Assembly: GCF_019668465.1 (NCBI RefSeq)
Contig: NZ_AP024828.1
Location: 2,604,001 to 2,668,000, forward strand
DNA: 64,000 bases
From: Mycobacterium senriense
GTDB taxonomy: Bacteria; Actinomycetota; Actinomycetes; Mycobacteriales; Mycobacteriaceae
Reading direction: 5' to 3'
Numbering within the stretch: the stretch's first letter is position 1; every line of letters starts with the position of its first letter. The notes beneath the pieces are model-generated. The model saw nothing but the letters and a program-made list of their open reading frames with translations, was not told the DNA's origin and ran no database searches. Shown here one piece after another: positions 63,174 through 64,000 of this stretch. A program made the position numbers and the translations under genes.

Positions 63174-63989
63174 TCAGCCCAGGATCGGGAACCGGCGCTG
63201 GCCGGCGAGCCGCTGCAGCGCGGCTTCCATGACGGCGCGGACGTGGGCGTCGACCTCGTCGACGTCGGGGTCGGCACCGAACTGAGCGGTGATGTCGATC
63301 GGCTCGAGAACCTCGGTGACGACCTTTGCCGGCAGGGGCACGTTGGGCGGGAAGATGACGCTCAGCCCGAAGGGGAATCCGATGCTGATCGGCAGGATGT
63401 CCATCCGTGCCTTGGTTAGCCCGAGCTTGCGGGCCAGCCAGTTGCCCCGGGTCAGGAACAACTGTGTCTCCTGGGCGCCGATGGACACGGTCGGGACGAT
63501 GGGCACCCCGGCTTCGATGGCGGTTCGCACGTAGCCCGTGCGGCCGTTGAAGTCGATGGTGTTTGCGCTGAAGGTGGGCCGGTAGGAGTCGTAGTCGCCG
63601 CCCGGGAACACCAGCACCACCGCGCCGGAATGCAGGGCGGTGGCGGCGTTTTCACGGCTGGCCTCGATGACCCCGAGGCGGCGCAGCCAGCCGTCCAACG
63701 GCCCGATGAACAGCCCGTAGTGGGCCAGCGTGTAGACCGGGCGGTCGTAGCCGAACCTGTTGTAGAAGGCGGGGGAGAAGATCAGCACGTCCGGGGTCAG
63801 CATGCCGCCCGAGTGGTTGGAGACCACCAGGGCTCCGCCCGACGACGGGACGTTGTCGATGTTTCGCACCTCGGCCCGGTAGTACCGCTTGATGGCCGGT
63901 CCGAGCACCTTCGTCACCTGTTCGGTGAAAGCCGGATCCCATTTCGCGGTTTCGTGGTTCTGTGCCGCGTCCACACCGTTGCCCTTCAT
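63174..63989 (-). CDS. PlsC/DAGAT-type acyltransferase
   Basis: The 271-residue protein has an LPLAT fold: VVSNHSGGMLTPD (about 56-68, the catalytic histidine) and FPGGDYDSYRP in place of the usual FPEG, both as in DAGAT/monoacylglycerol-type LPLATs. PIVPTVSIGAQET follows. It probably acylates lysophospholipid or mono/diacylglycerol. It lies 28 bases upstream of a WS/DGAT gene on the same strand, so they may jointly make triacylglycerol. It is complete, starting at ATG 63989 with GGGGAGCC upstream. Confidence 0.9.
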   Translation of the reverse strand: MKGNGVDAAQNHETAKWDPAFTEQVTKVLGPAIKRYYRAEVRNIDNVPSSGGALVVSNHSGGMLTPDVLIFSPAFYNRFGYDRPVYTLAHYGLFIGPLDGWLRRLGVIEASRENAATALHSGAVVLVFPGGDYDSYRPTFSANTIDFNGRTGYVRTAIEAGVPIVPTVSIGAQETQLFLTRGNWLARKLGLTKARMDILPISIGFPFGLSVIFPPNVPLPAKVVTEVLEPIDITAQFGADPDVDEVDAHVRAVMEAALQRLAGQRRFPILG

Positions 63990-64000
63990 GGCTCCCCGCC

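Overview
The window is very GC-rich DNA from a mycobacterium. Evidence for this is the end of an mce4 operon, CpsA, RbpA, PhoP/PhoR, CYP51, CYP123 and CYP126, a mycolic acid methyltransferase, a WS/DGAT acyltransferase and an LpqH-type lipoprotein. Long runs keep the gene order I remember from M. tuberculosis H37Rv, with extra genes inserted. The content fits a slow grower, possibly of the M. avium complex, but I could not test the species.

Layout. 1-5453: end of the mce4 cholesterol-import operon, two Mce-associated proteins, a secreted protein, trehalose-phosphate synthase OtsA and a small protein (H37Rv Rv3495c to Rv3489 order). 5525-9868: FetA/FetB-like metal export pair, a crotonase and two SDR oxidoreductases with a KstR-like box in front. 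9869-20959: CpsA, a TDT transporter, two small proteins behind a SigF-like promoter, an amidase, a hydrolase, a secreted S1 protease, an LpqH-like lipoprotein behind a second SigF-like promoter, a repeat-rich secreted protein, a lytic transglycosylase lipoprotein and a DUF732 protein. 20964-21522: an RbpA-family RNA polymerase binding protein outside its usual locus, coupled to a 74-residue unknown. 21893-24994: a roughly 3.1 kb segment bounded by identical 24-bp repeats, the right one being the 3' end of tRNA-Thr(TGT). It carries two unknowns, a DUF309 protein and a mycolic acid cyclopropane synthase/methyltransferase, so it looks like a tRNA-borne island remnant.

25074-61763 follows Rv0756c to Rv0788: phoP-phoR, the HIT and NTF2-like proteins, adhB, a sterol/P450 operon (TetR, cyp123, SDR, cyp51, ferredoxin, NTF2-like), aldA and three more dehydrogenase/decarboxylase genes, purD, ggtA, esterase, TetR, purB, cyp126, purC, ptrB, emrB, a DUF2334 protein, an FAD dehydrogenase, an MBL-fold protein, purS and purQ. 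Differences from that order are a truncated old-yellow-enzyme remnant (29009-29401), an aldo/keto reductase with a divergent MarR regulator (39250-40826), a second TDT transporter (48812-49834), a tandem second EmrB (55226-56845) and an unsplit ptrB. The window closes with a WS/DGAT and a PlsC-like acyltransferase on the minus strand.

Functional themes are steroid and lipid handling (mce4, KstR box, P450s, SDRs, adhB/aldA), purine synthesis (purD, B, C, S, Q interleaved with other genes), envelope building (CpsA, trehalose, mycolate methyltransferase, transglycosylase) and stress or virulence control (PhoPR, RbpA-like, SigF-like promoters). The least explained parts are the RbpA-like pair, the tRNA-Thr island, the SigF-linked small proteins and the repeated GGACA-NN-TGTCC operators between the TetR gene and aldA.
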